Shown one piece after another: positions 8,382-16,949 of a stretch of DNA of 64,000 nt. Source of the stretch: Candidatus Binatia bacterium (GTDB lineage: Bacteria > Desulfobacterota > Binatia > HRBIN30); the NCBI GenBank assembly GCA_026004215.1, contig BPIR01000001.1, positions 310,001-374,000 on the forward strand. Direction: 5' to 3'. The notes below the pieces were generated by a model. That model ran no database searches. It worked only from the letters and a program-made list of their open reading frames with translations, and had not been told where the DNA came from. Position 1 is the stretch's first letter. The number at the start of each line of letters is the position of its first letter. Made by a program: the position numbers and the translations under genes.

Positions 8382-9307
8382 CCAAGCGCGTGCGGATCGC
8401 AACACGAGGGAGCAGGCTAGCCCTGGCGCAAAGCGAGTGGGTAGCGGCGAGAATTCGCGAAGCACGGCCAGACTGGATTACGGAGCTGGTTGTGATCCGA
8501 ACCTCGGGCGACCAATTCACGAGTCGGCCGCTCAAGGCAATCGGCGGGAAAGGCTTGTTTGTGAAAGAAATTCAGGAGGCTCTTCTCGCAGGCGAGGTGG
8601 AATGCGCGGTGCACTCGGCGAAGGATCTTCCCGCCCAAAGCCCACCTGAATTGGTGATTGCTGCAGTCCCCGCGCGAGAGGACCCGCGTGACGTGCTCGT
8701 GACCCAAAGGGGTGGCTCCCTAGAAGCGCTTCCGGCTGGCTCGGTGGTGGGTACCAGCAGCCCTCGCCGGGCGGCTCTCTTGCGGTGGCTGAGACCGGAT
8801 GTGCAAGTTGTACCCCTGCGTGGGAATGTGGAAACGAGGCTAGAAAAGCTCGAGCGTCGCCAAGCGGACGGGCTCGTCCTAGCCGCTGCGGGGCTGCGGC
8901 GTCTGCGTATCTGGGATCGGCGTTGCGACGTCTTGTCGCCGGAGCTGTTTGTTCCGGCGGTTGGCCAGGGTGCGCTGGTGGTGGAAACGAGAGCCGACTC
9001 CTGGGCCACCGATCTCGCGTTTTTGCATGACGTTCCGAGTGGCTGGGCCTTGGCTGCAGAACGTGCGTTTTTGGCTGCAATTGGTGGCTCTTGCCACACC
9101 TCGCTCGGAGCTTACGCCGTCGTCGAAGACGGATCGATCAAAGTGCATGGAGCCGTGGCTGATGCGGAAGGACGGCAGGTCTTCCGAGCTGCCTGCACGG
9201 GGCACGTGGAAGAGGCCCCCGAGGTCGGAGCCCGATTGGCGCAGCAACTGCTGGCTTGCGGCGCGCAGAGGGTTCTAGGCAAGGAGCCCGTGGAACCCAT
9301 TGAGTGA
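8378..9307 (+). CDS. hemC: Porphobilinogen deaminase (hydroxymethylbilane synthase)
   Basis: It polymerises four porphobilinogens into hydroxymethylbilane. The 309-aa protein opens IATRGSRLALAQSEWVA, has the active-site HSAKDLPA region and carries the dipyrromethane-cofactor cysteine C239 in GGSCHTSLGAYA. Length and motifs are ordinary. It overlaps hemA by ATGA and is followed within about 10 bases by the cobA-hemD fusion, whose product uses hydroxymethylbilane next. Confidence 0.95.
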   Translation: MTKRVRIATRGSRLALAQSEWVAARIREARPDWITELVVIRTSGDQFTSRPLKAIGGKGLFVKEIQEALLAGEVECAVHSAKDLPAQSPPELVIAAVPAREDPRDVLVTQRGGSLEALPAGSVVGTSSPRRAALLRWLRPDVQVVPLRGNVETRLEKLERRQADGLVLAAAGLRRLRIWDRRCDVLSPELFVPAVGQGALVVETRADSWATDLAFLHDVPSGWALAAERAFLAAIGGSCHTSLGAYAVVEDGSIKVHGAVADAEGRQVFRAACTGHVEEAPEVGARLAQQLLACGAQRVLGKEPVEPIE

Positions 9308-9317
9308 GTTGGTCTCC

Positions 9318-10850
9318 ATGGCTGGGAAAGTCGTTTTGGTCGGAGCGGGTCCGGGCGACGTTGGCCTCATCACGCGCCGAGGGCAACAGTGGATCGAGCG
9401 CGCCGATGTGATCGTTTACGATTATTTAGTGAACCCGGCGTTGCTGGACTGGGCCAAGCCGGGGGCGGAGTTAATTATGGCGGGCAAGCACGGGGGCGGC
9501 CCTCGTGTCGAGCAGGAGGAGATCCACCGAATTGTCGTCACTCACGCACGTGCCGGCAAAATCGTTGTGCGACTCAAAGGCGGGGACCCATTGCTTTTCG
9601 GGCGAGGGGGCGAGGAGGCTGAAGCGGCCCGCTTAGCTGGGATTGAAGTCGAGATCGTGCCAGGCGTCACATCTGCACTGGCAGTGCCGGCCTATGCTGG
9701 CATCCCCGTTACGCACCGCGATTGGTCCTCTTCCGTGGTCATTGCGACCGGCTACGAGTACCCGGACAAGCCCGAGCTTGCGGTCCCCTGGGATGTACTG
9801 GGCCATCCTGGTCAGACAGTAGTTCTGTTGATGAGCCAGCGGCAGCTCCGAAAGAACATGGAACGCTTGTTAGCCGCCGGTCGTCCCCCAAACACTCCGG
9901 TTGCCGTGATCCAGTGGGGAACACGAGCCCGCCAGCGTACGTTGGAAGGGACCCTCTGCACGATCGCCGATCGGGCAGAAGCCGCGGGCATTCGCCCGCC
10001 TGTGGTCGTGGTTGTGGGCGAAGTGGTGCGTCTGCGGCAGCGCCTTGCCTGGTTCGAGCAAAAACCCTTGTTCGGAAAGACCATCGTGGTGACGCGGCCG
10101 CGAAGCGAGGCCATGCGACTGGCAGAAATTTTAACTGACTTTGGTGCCGAAGTCATCGCTTTTCCAACGATCGAAATTGCACCACCTGGGTCATTCGAAG
10201 CCTTCGATCGCGCCCTGCAGCATCCGGAGACCTTTGACTGGATTGTGTTCACGAGTGCGAATGGTGTTGAGGCGTTTGCTCGAAGGATTTGTGTCTCCGG
10301 ACACGACATTCGCCAGTGGCATCGGGCAAAGATTGCTGCCGTTGGCCCACAGACCGCGAGGGCGGCTGAGCGATTGGCCTTAAAAGTGGATATTGTCGCG
10401 CCTTACTACCAAGCCGAGGGGCTCGCGGCTGCCCTCGCCCGAGAGAACATTGCGGGCGCGCGGGTATTCCTACCGCGAGCGGCAGGAGCTCGGCCAGTTT
10501 TAGTGGAGCATCTGCAGCGTCTAGGGGCGGAGGTTTGCGAGGTGGAAGCGTACCGAAGCGTTCTCCCGCAGGCTCCGAGCGCGCCCATCGTGGCGGAAAT
10601 GCTGCGCGCGGGGGAGGTGGACCTTGTGACGTTTACGAGCTCCAGCACCGTCCACAACTTCGTCCAACTGATTCGGGAGCAACAAGGCATTCCTGTGAGC
10701 GGCTTGCCGGCGGCCTGTATCGGTCCCATCACGGCCGCCACGGCGCGTTCTTACGGGATGGATGTACGCGTGGAGCCGCCGGAGTTCACTGCCAGTCGGT
10801 TGGTGCAATCCATCGTGGAGTATTTTACCCAGAAAGGAGGCGGCTACTAA
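9318..10850 (+). CDS. cobA/hemD: Fused uroporphyrinogen-III C-methyltransferase and uroporphyrinogen-III synthase
   Basis: The N-terminal half (about 1-250) is the SUMT/CobA fold with [12 protein letters not shown] and [16 protein letters not shown]. The C-terminal half (about 258-510) is HemD, with IVVTRP and [11 protein letters not shown] and a late [11 protein letters not shown] segment. HemD closes the tetrapyrrole ring, and CobA methylates it at C2 and C7 to precorrin-2, feeding the siroheme dehydrogenase earlier in the operon. This fusion is known in clostridia and some deltaproteobacteria. I prefer the ATG at 9318; an in-frame TTG at 9300 would overlap hemC. Confidence 0.93.
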   Translation: MAGKVVLVGAGPGDVGLITRRGQQWIERADVIVYDYLVNPALLDWAKPGAELIMAGKHGGGPRVEQEEIHRIVVTHARAGKIVVRLKGGDPLLFGRGGEEAEAARLAGIEVEIVPGVTSALAVPAYAGIPVTHRDWSSSVVIATGYEYPDKPELAVPWDVLGHPGQTVVLLMSQRQLRKNMERLLAAGRPPNTPVAVIQWGTRARQRTLEGTLCTIADRAEAAGIRPPVVVVVGEVVRLRQRLAWFEQKPLFGKTIVVTRPRSEAMRLAEILTDFGAEVIAFPTIEIAPPGSFEAFDRALQHPETFDWIVFTSANGVEAFARRICVSGHDIRQWHRAKIAAVGPQTARAAERLALKVDIVAPYYQAEGLAAALARENIAGARVFLPRAAGARPVLVEHLQRLGAEVCEVEAYRSVLPQAPSAPIVAEMLRAGEVDLVTFTSSSTVHNFVQLIREQQGIPVSGLPAACIGPITAATARSYGMDVRVEPPEFTASRLVQSIVEYFTQKGGGY

Positions 10851-11833
10851 TGCCATTCCCGGAAGTTCGCATGAGACGACTGCGGCGCACCCCTGCCCTG
10901 CGGCGGTTGGTGCGCGAAACGACTTTCACCGTGGATGATTTGGTGATGCCTCTGTTCGTAGTGCCCGGCCACGGCGTAACGCGGCCAATTCAAAGCATGC
11001 CGGGAATTGCCCAGCTCTCGGTGGATCGAGCTGTCGAAGAGTGCCGCCGCATTTGGGACTTGGGCATTCCTGCTGTCATCCTATTTGGCGTGCCAGAGTT
11101 CAAGGATGCGACAGGATCGAGTGCTTGGCAGGAGGATGGCGTAGTCCAGAGAGCCATACGCGCCATCAAACGTGAAGTGCCCGAACTGGCCGTGATCACA
11201 GACGTGTGTCTATGCGAGTACACAGACCACGGTCACTGCGGCGTGGTGGCGGGAACCGATGTCGATAACGACGCCACACTGGATCTCTTGGCGAAGGAGG
11301 CGGTTTCTCACGCGCGTGCCGGGGCCGATGTTGTCGCGCCGTCAGATATGATGGATGGCCGAGTGGCGGCGATTCGGGAAGCCCTGGACGCAGAGGGTTT
11401 CGAACACATTCCCATTCTGTCTTACGCAGCCAAGTTTGCATCGGTCTTTTACGGTCCGTTTCGCGAGGCTGCACAGTCTGCCCCAAAGTTCGGCGACCGC
11501 CGCACCTATCAAATGGACCCCGCAAATGCCCAGGAGGCACTGCGGGAAGTCGAATTGGATTTGGAAGAAGGCGCAGACATCGTAATGGTCAAACCGGCAC
11601 TGCCCTGCCTAGACGTGGTTTGGCGGGTCAAGGAAACCTTTCAGTGTCCGGTAGCGGCCTATCAGGTGAGCGGGGAATACGCGATGCTGCAAGCACTGAT
11701 ACAGAGCGGCGTTGTCGACGAAAAACGCGCAGTGCTGGAAAGCTTGATTGCGATCCGGCGTGCTGGGGCGGATTTCGTCCTGAGCTACTTTGCCACACGG
11801 GTGGCCCCTTGGTTGGAAGAGTCTTCTTGGTGA
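10850..11833 (+). CDS. hemB: Delta-aminolevulinic acid dehydratase (porphobilinogen synthase), zinc type
   Basis: HemB condenses two aminolevulinates into porphobilinogen. The start at 10850 follows a strong AAAGGAGG and overlaps the previous stop (TAATG), so the open frame reaching back to 10535 is a shadow. The two catalytic lysines are K195 ([13 protein letters not shown]) and K248 ([10 protein letters not shown]). The cysteines C120, C122 and C130 in [13 protein letters not shown] form the zinc site, so this is a zinc rather than magnesium-only enzyme. Its 327 aa is the usual length. No hemL was seen in this window. Confidence 0.96.
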   Translation: MPFPEVRMRRLRRTPALRRLVRETTFTVDDLVMPLFVVPGHGVTRPIQSMPGIAQLSVDRAVEECRRIWDLGIPAVILFGVPEFKDATGSSAWQEDGVVQRAIRAIKREVPELAVITDVCLCEYTDHGHCGVVAGTDVDNDATLDLLAKEAVSHARAGADVVAPSDMMDGRVAAIREALDAEGFEHIPILSYAAKFASVFYGPFREAAQSAPKFGDRRTYQMDPANAQEALREVELDLEEGADIVMVKPALPCLDVVWRVKETFQCPVAAYQVSGEYAMLQALIQSGVVDEKRAVLESLIAIRRAGADFVLSYFATRVAPWLEESSW

Positions 11834-11969
11834 GTGGCGCTGATCGGTGACTTGGAGGATCGGACGCAAGTAGCGGCGAAAGCAAGGTAGAAGTTTGGTT
11901 GGCGCAATTTCGGGCATTCTGCTATTTTGCCGAAAGCAGTAATTTTTTACAAAAGGAGGGTTGTACTGA

Positions 11970-12188
11970 GTGAGTCGCGAAGATCTGATTCAAATTGAAG
12001 GGACGGTCAAAGAAGTGTTGGCTGGGGGCCAATTTCTTGTGGAATCGGACAAGGGCCAAAAGTTTTTGGCGAAAATCGGTGGTCGGATGCGCCGTTACCA
12101 CATCCGCGTGATTCCTGGTGATCGCGTGACGGTTGCTGTTTCTCCGTACGATCCGTCCCACGGTTTGATTATGTATCGCAGCAGCTAA
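11970..12188 (+). CDS. infA: Translation initiation factor IF-1
   Basis: IF-1 binds the ribosomal A site during initiation. The 72-aa S1-like OB fold shows the family pattern IEGTVKEVL, KIGGRMRRYHIRVIPGDRV and SPYDPSHGLI. The start is GTG at 11970, preceded by AAAGGAGGG at about 11953-11960. It sits 136 bases after hemB and may share that operon. No clear terminator follows. Confidence 0.93.
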   Translation: MSREDLIQIEGTVKEVLAGGQFLVESDKGQKFLAKIGGRMRRYHIRVIPGDRVTVAVSPYDPSHGLIMYRSS

Positions 12189-12775
12189 GCTGTACCGGTC
12201 CAATGGACACACTATAGGCTCTCGCGCATTTGTTTGCGTGTGGGCCGCAAGGACGATGCGCTGCCGCGGGCGTGTCGTTCCATTCAGTTTTCAGCCCGCC
12301 GGGTTGCTGTTTTCCAATCGCAGCACTGAGTCCCGGCACTCCTGAATGTTTGCAAGGCGGTCCACCCCTTTCGGGGTTCGCCGTCGTTTCCAACCGCACT
12401 GGCCTCTACCCGTCACGGGGTGACGGGAGCACCTTGGTATTTGCCTTGCGAGGGCCGAGCGAGCGCGTGCGTGCCTTAGCGAGCTCCGCCGCGCCTTCGG
12501 GTGCACAGGAGCGGAGGACCTGGCGAGTGGAAACTTGGTAACCGCAGGGAGCGTTCGTCGGCGGGCGAGCCTGCGGGTGCGGGATTGTGCCTCGGCCGGT
12601 TGGCATTCTGGCCGGCCGTTCCGCGTCCCGGGATGAGGGGCACTCAAAGTGAATTTTTCGATCGGGTCACCGCCGACAACCGCTCCCTACCAAACGTGCG
12701 CTCCCACAGCCGCTGTTCTCGCGACGCCTTAATTTCCGCGTGCGTGCCCCTTTCGGCTTGTTAGCATGGAAGTCA
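12189..12775. other. Intergenic region between infA and a histidine kinase; no supported protein gene
   Basis: About 590 bases separate infA from the kinase. Short frames exist on both strands, but none has recognisable protein character or a ribosome site. The middle holds a cluster of hairpins, described separately. The 3' part presumably carries the kinase promoter, though I could not pick a convincing -35/-10 pair. Confidence 0.6.
12345..12625 (+). ncRNA. Hairpin-rich segment, possible structured RNA of unknown type
   Basis: Five stems fall in about 280 bases. They are GGCG...ACCCC-TTTC-GGGGT-CGCC (12357-12382), CCCGTCAC-GGG-GTGACGGG (12409-12427), CTCCGC...GCGCC-TTCG-GGTGC...GCGGAG (12484-12516), CCGCAGG...CCTGCGG (12542-12576) and CGGCCGG...CCGGCCG (12593-12618). 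A longer-range pairing GCAAGGC/GCCTTGC could enclose the first two. I looked for RNase P, tmRNA and 4.5S landmarks and found none. Strand and boundaries are guesses. Confidence 0.3.
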
Positions 12776-14608
12776 ATGGACTCCACTCGCCGGGAATCCC
12801 GCGCGTATATCCGAGAACTCGAAATCTTGATGGCTCGCCGGTTACCGATTGCAATGTGGATCGGCGGAGGCTTGCTAGCAGAACTTTTTGTTCTGGAACT
12901 CAGCATGGCCTCCAGCCGCCTTCCCTATCTGCTGCTGTGGCTGGGAGTGAGCACGGCACCGGTGCTGACGGTGTTGAGTTGCCGTAGGCTTCTCCTCCGC
13001 AGGAGATCGCTTTCTTGGGCGACGGCCAGTGCTGTGGCGAGTACGCTGACGCTCTTTGTCGGCTACGCCGCCGTCGTCAAGCCCGACGCGCCGGTGGTCG
13101 GGGCGCAGCTCGCCATAGCGCTGTTGATCGCCTCGGTGGTGTTCCCCTGGTCTGCGGCTTGCCAGGTTGTTGCTAGCGTCGCGCCTATCGGGTCGTTTGC
13201 GCTTCTTCTTTGGGCGGAAGCCAACACCGCGAACTCGTTGTACTTGTTCATAGTGGTCAGCACCGCCGCGGCCGCCGCGGCGCTGATCGCACGCCACCTC
13301 GACGTCCAACGTTGGGCCATTTTTCGGGAGACTCGAGCACGCGGCGAAGCCATGCTTGTGACCTCTTCCTTGTTGAACGTTGCACGGGAACTCAGTGCTG
13401 CTGGGGATCCCCGCAACGTGCTCGACCGCATCGTGCACCGGACACGAGACCTCTTGCACGCGGATTGGTGCGTACTTCTCTTACGCGCTCATCAGTCCGG
13501 CACCTTTCGGATTGCTGCGGGATCGGCGCTGCGCCCCGATCTTTTGCAAGAAGGCCAGGGGGTAGAGTTCCGGACAGAGGACTATCCCACTACGCACGCG
13601 CTAACCGAAGGAATCGGGGTCTTAGAAGTTTCGCGACGCAACCCTCCGGATGCTCGCTGGCGTGCACTCATGGCCTATTTCCGCACACGCTCGATGCTTG
13701 TTGCCCCAATGGAGCAAAGCGGCACGGTGATTGGCCTGCTCGCGGTCGGAAGGGGACGAACAGAGGATCCGTTCCCGCTGCGCCATCATCGAATCCTCCA
13801 AGGCATTGCGCGACAAGCTACGGTGGCGTTGCAAAACGCGCGTCTGATCGCGGACCTAGAACAAGCGAATCGACTCAAGTGGGAGTTCGTCGCGACTATG
13901 TCACACGAGCTCCGTACGCCGTTGAATATCGTCATTGGTTACACCGATCTGCTTGTGGAGGGCGCGTTTGGAGTGCTGCCGAAATCGGCGCTCGACCCTT
14001 TGGAAAAAGTACGAGAGCAAAGTCGCGAGCTCTTGCAGCTGATCGATGCGACCCTCGATGTGAACCGCCTAGAGGCGGGCCGGATCGAGCTCCACGTGTC
14101 CGAAATCGAGCTGGAAGACTTTCTCCAAGAATTGGCCCAGCAACTGGAGCGCTTGCCTCGTACCCCAGAGGTCGAATTTGCTGTACTCGCTCGCAGTACA
14201 GGAAGAATTCGGACCGATTTGGGCAAACTGACTATCGTGATTCGAAATCTCGTGAGCAACGCGTTCAAGTTCACACAGCGGGGCCGGGTCACCCTCGAAG
14301 CGGAAGCGAAGGAGGACGGTGGAGCACAGTTTGTCGTTCGAGACACCGGCGTGGGCATTCCCGATGCCGACAAAGAGCGTATTTTCGAAATGTTCTACCA
14401 GGTTTCCCGGCCTGGCCAGGTTTCTCGGGGCGTGGGTTTGGGGCTGTATATCGTCCAGCAGTTTACCAAGTTGCTCGGCGGCAAGGTGGAAGTTCAGAGC
14501 CGAGAACTGGTAGGGACGACATTCCGTGTGGACATCCCTGCACTGCCTCGCCTCAGAGCGACGACTCCTACCATGTTGCCTGAGTGGCTTGCGGATGGGG
14601 GGCTTTAG
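12776..14608 (+). CDS. Membrane sensor histidine kinase with GAF domain (orphan)
   Basis: The 610-aa protein has about six N-terminal membrane helices (about 15-170), a GAF domain (about 195-340), a HisKA dimerisation segment with phospho-acceptor H377 in FVATMSHELRTPLN, and a HATPase domain with VSNAFKFTQRG, VRDTGVGIP and GVGLGLYIV boxes. I use the ATG at 12776; a GTG at 12740 is the upstream alternative. No response regulator lies beside it. The kinase core resembles the one at 37.6-39.4 kb, including the unusual shared segment after the H-box. Confidence 0.9.
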   Translation: MDSTRRESRAYIRELEILMARRLPIAMWIGGGLLAELFVLELSMASSRLPYLLLWLGVSTAPVLTVLSCRRLLLRRRSLSWATASAVASTLTLFVGYAAVVKPDAPVVGAQLAIALLIASVVFPWSAACQVVASVAPIGSFALLLWAEANTANSLYLFIVVSTAAAAAALIARHLDVQRWAIFRETRARGEAMLVTSSLLNVARELSAAGDPRNVLDRIVHRTRDLLHADWCVLLLRAHQSGTFRIAAGSALRPDLLQEGQGVEFRTEDYPTTHALTEGIGVLEVSRRNPPDARWRALMAYFRTRSMLVAPMEQSGTVIGLLAVGRGRTEDPFPLRHHRILQGIARQATVALQNARLIADLEQANRLKWEFVATMSHELRTPLNIVIGYTDLLVEGAFGVLPKSALDPLEKVREQSRELLQLIDATLDVNRLEAGRIELHVSEIELEDFLQELAQQLERLPRTPEVEFAVLARSTGRIRTDLGKLTIVIRNLVSNAFKFTQRGRVTLEAEAKEDGGAQFVVRDTGVGIPDADKERIFEMFYQVSRPGQVSRGVGLGLYIVQQFTKLLGGKVEVQSRELVGTTFRVDIPALPRLRATTPTMLPEWLADGGL

Positions 14609-14657
14609 GACGAGTCCTTTCGTGGCGAGGCTTCGTAAACCGCTAACGGCCAATCCC

Positions 14658-14678
14658 GTCCCACGATAACGTGGGGGA
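14658..14678. terminator. Hairpin between convergent genes
   Basis: CCCACG-ATAA-CGTGGG (14660-14675) with flanking GTCC and GGGAC lies in the 74-bp gap where the kinase and the basic-tailed gene converge. There is no strong T tract, so the termination role is inferred from position. Confidence 0.4.
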
Positions 14679-14682
14679 CCAC

Positions 14683-15123
14683 TTACTTCTTCGGTCGCGC
14701 CTTCTGAGTTGCGAGTTTACGTTTTCGGGCGCTCGAGGCGGTAGACCGTGCCTTACTCCGGCTCGATGCAGACTGAGGAAGCTGTCTGCTTGCCTTTGAG
14801 GAGCTTCCTTTCGGCTGTGCACGTTTGAGCCCGGTCTTCCGAGTTGCCCGCAGCTTTGTCTTCGTGCGTGCCACTCTAGAAGTTGGTGCTGCTGTGGAGA
14901 GGAGTTGATATTTCACTTTACTTGCAAGCTGGCCAAACAAAATACTCAGCATGTTCGCATCTCGGCTCGCAATAGCGTCCCTCAGTCGCTGGGAATGATC
15001 GTCAAGGTAGGTGACGGCGAAACGTTTGCCGCCGACCTCGACGCACGTCGGAACCTCTTCCTTCGTGCGAACGATGCGGACAATTTCTTGCAGAATTTCC
15101 TTGTCGAGGGGCGTTGTCGTCAA
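14683..15123 (-). CDS. Small conserved-looking protein with long Lys/Arg/Ser-rich tail
   Basis: I do not recognise this family. The best start is a TTG at 15123, preceded by GGAGAAGGAGA with good spacing, giving about 146 aa. An ATG at 15249 would add 42 residues that look non-coding. The first 75 residues are a compact, mixed-charge domain (DKEILQEIVRIVRTKEEVP, then FAVTYLDDHSQRLRDAI). The last roughly 70 are a basic, Ala/Ser/Lys/Arg-rich tail like histone H1 or bacterial nucleoid proteins. DNA binding by the tail is plausible but unproven. Confidence 0.62.
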   Translation of the reverse strand: MTTTPLDKEILQEIVRIVRTKEEVPTCVEVGGKRFAVTYLDDHSQRLRDAIASRDANMLSILFGQLASKVKYQLLSTAAPTSRVARTKTKLRATRKTGLKRAQPKGSSSKASRQLPQSASSRSKARSTASSARKRKLATQKARPKK

Positions 15124-15285
15124 GCCGCGAGTCTCCTTCTCCGCGCCTAAAAACGCTACCCCCCTAGCATGAAAAAGAGTCGTACGAAAGCGGAAAAACT
15201 CAGCACCCCGCTGGCTTCTCGGGGTCCGATTCAAGGGCGAGAAATGCACGGAGGTTGTTTCCCCGGTGTCAGGTTGGTGGGCCGC

Positions 15286-15675
15286 CTATGAATGTCCCGG
15301 GCGTCTCTCCATCTCCTCCTGTTCCGCTTTGCACTGAATGCAAAGGGTGGTCACAGGCCGAACTTGCAAGCGTTCGAACCCGATGGGCTCGCCGCAGGAC
15401 TCGCACGCACCATACTCGCCTGATTCCATACGCGCGAGTGCCTCGTCGATTTTCGCGAGGAGCTTTCGCTCGCGGTCTCGAACGCGAAGAAGCGCAATGT
15501 GATCCGCCTCGACGGAAGCTCGGTCGGTGGGATCTGCAGTGTTATCCCGACTGGCATGGAGACCGCCTACGGTTCGCGCGGCGTCCGCCAGGATTTCGGA
15601 GCGCCGTTGTAAAAGCGACGCTCGCAAGACTGCTAACTGCTCATGACTCAAGAGGGCGCTGCGATTGTTGACCAC
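15286..15675 (-). CDS. DksA/TraR-family zinc finger protein
   Basis: The family binds the RNA polymerase secondary channel and modulates transcription, often with ppGpp. About 129 aa are predicted from a GTG at 15675; TTG and GTG alternatives lie nearby, and the longer ATG start at 15792 would overlap dxr. A coiled-coil holds a DPTDRA sequence matching the DxxDxA tip motif of DksA. A four-cysteine finger follows (CESCGEPI ... CIQC). It is 50 bp downstream of dxr and may be cotranscribed with it. Confidence 0.85.
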   Translation of the reverse strand: MVNNRSALLSHEQLAVLRASLLQRRSEILADAARTVGGLHASRDNTADPTDRASVEADHIALLRVRDRERKLLAKIDEALARMESGEYGACESCGEPIGFERLQVRPVTTLCIQCKAEQEEMERRPGHS

Positions 15676-15725
15676 CGACGGCCTTCGTACCACCGCACCG
15701 AGATTCAGTAAAGCGCGAAACGCAA

Positions 15726-16877
15726 CTAGCGCATGATCTCGTGTGCTTTTGCTCGAGCCCATTGGTCGGCCCGCAACACGGTTTCGAGGCAATCGATCAC
15801 CTGGGGGTCGTGGTTGTGCAGCACGCTTTGAATGACGCGTGGAATGTCGAGAAACTTTGCGCGCCCCGCCAGGAATGCAGCGACTGCTTCTTCATTGGCC
15901 GCGTTCAGGACGGCAGGAGCGGTGCCCCCCAGGGCCAAGGCTTGGTACGCTAGGGTTAGGCAGGGAAATCGTTCGACGTCCGGCGACTCAAACTCCAGTT
16001 TGCCTGCACCGGCCAGATCCAGCCGTGGCAGGTAATTCAGTGGAAGCCGTTCCGGGTGACCCAGCACATAGGCGATCGGAATGGACATGTCGGGAACACC
16101 AAGTTGGGCCAGCACTGACCCATCCACATACTCGACGAGCGAATGCACGATGCTTTGCGGGTGAATGACCACTTCGATTTTCGACGGGTCCAGCCCGAAC
16201 AACCAATGAGCCTCGATGACCTCGAGGCCCTTGTTCATCAAGGTGGCTGAATCCACCGTGATTTTCGCTCCCATTTTCCACGTAGGGTGCTTCAGAGCTT
16301 CCGCCGGGCCTACATCCGCAAGCTTCGTCTTAGGAGTGCGCAGGAACGGCCCGCCGGAAGCAGTCAGAATGAGCCGCCGGACGTCCTCTCGGCGGTGGCC
16401 TTGGAGAACTTGGAAAATCGCGTTGTGTTCGCTGTCGAGGGGCCAGAGGGTCGCTCCACTTCTCCGAGCACATTCCGTCACGAGCGATCCAGCCGCTACG
16501 AGAACCTCCTTGTTCGCCAGCGCCACCGCCTTACCCGACTCGACCGCCCGCAGCGTCGGAACCAGTCCAATGGCACCAACCAATGCGGAAACGACCAGAT
16601 CCACGTCCGGTAACGTTGCGCAGTATGCCAAGCCCTCGGGACCGTAAACGACATCACCTTTGAAGTCCGGAAATTCCTGTCGGAACTCGTCAACGGCACT
16701 CTCCGCACCTACGGCAACGACTCGAGGCTGAAAGCGGCGAGCCTGTTCTGCCAGTTGTGCAACACGGGTTCCCGCAGCGAGTGCCACCACCCGCAGGCGG
16801 TCCGGAAAGCGGGCCACAACATCGAGCGTTGTGACCCCGATCGAGCCGGTTGAACCGAGGATGGTTAGTGCCTTCAT
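15726..16877 (-). CDS. dxr: 1-deoxy-D-xylulose 5-phosphate reductoisomerase
   Basis: Dxr converts DXP to MEP with NADPH, the second step of the non-mevalonate isoprenoid pathway. The 383-aa protein opens with the nucleotide loop LGSTGSIG and has VDSEHNAIFQ-type (here PLDSEHNAIFQ) and ASGGPF substrate loops, plus the metal-site run MNKGLEVIEAHWLF. Length is normal. The common partners uppS, cdsA and rseP are absent here; it is followed by the DksA-type gene and preceded by nadB on the same strand. Confidence 0.96.
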   Translation of the reverse strand: MKALTILGSTGSIGVTTLDVVARFPDRLRVVALAAGTRVAQLAEQARRFQPRVVAVGAESAVDEFRQEFPDFKGDVVYGPEGLAYCATLPDVDLVVSALVGAIGLVPTLRAVESGKAVALANKEVLVAAGSLVTECARRSGATLWPLDSEHNAIFQVLQGHRREDVRRLILTASGGPFLRTPKTKLADVGPAEALKHPTWKMGAKITVDSATLMNKGLEVIEAHWLFGLDPSKIEVVIHPQSIVHSLVEYVDGSVLAQLGVPDMSIPIAYVLGHPERLPLNYLPRLDLAGAGKLEFESPDVERFPCLTLAYQALALGGTAPAVLNAANEEAVAAFLAGRAKFLDIPRVIQSVLHNHDPQVIDCLETVLRADQWARAKAHEIMR

Positions 16878-16949
16878 ATGTCTTTCTCCCCAAACTCGAG
16901 CTGTGAGGCGCCCCTACAGGACCACTCGCGGTGGCGGGGCGCGACGGCT

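Noticed and set aside
10535..11833. 432-codon frame containing hemB
   Set aside because: A strong AAAGGAGG and the conserved opening place the start at 10850; the rest is a shadow of the hemD half.
12189..12775. RNase P RNA, tmRNA or 4.5S RNA in the hairpin-rich gap
   Set aside because: The universal sequence landmarks of these RNAs are absent, so only an unassigned structured-RNA possibility is kept.
13210..14583. 457-codon plus-strand frame inside the GAF kinase
   Set aside because: Arg/Ser/Pro-rich shadow of the kinase in another frame; no ribosome site or motifs.
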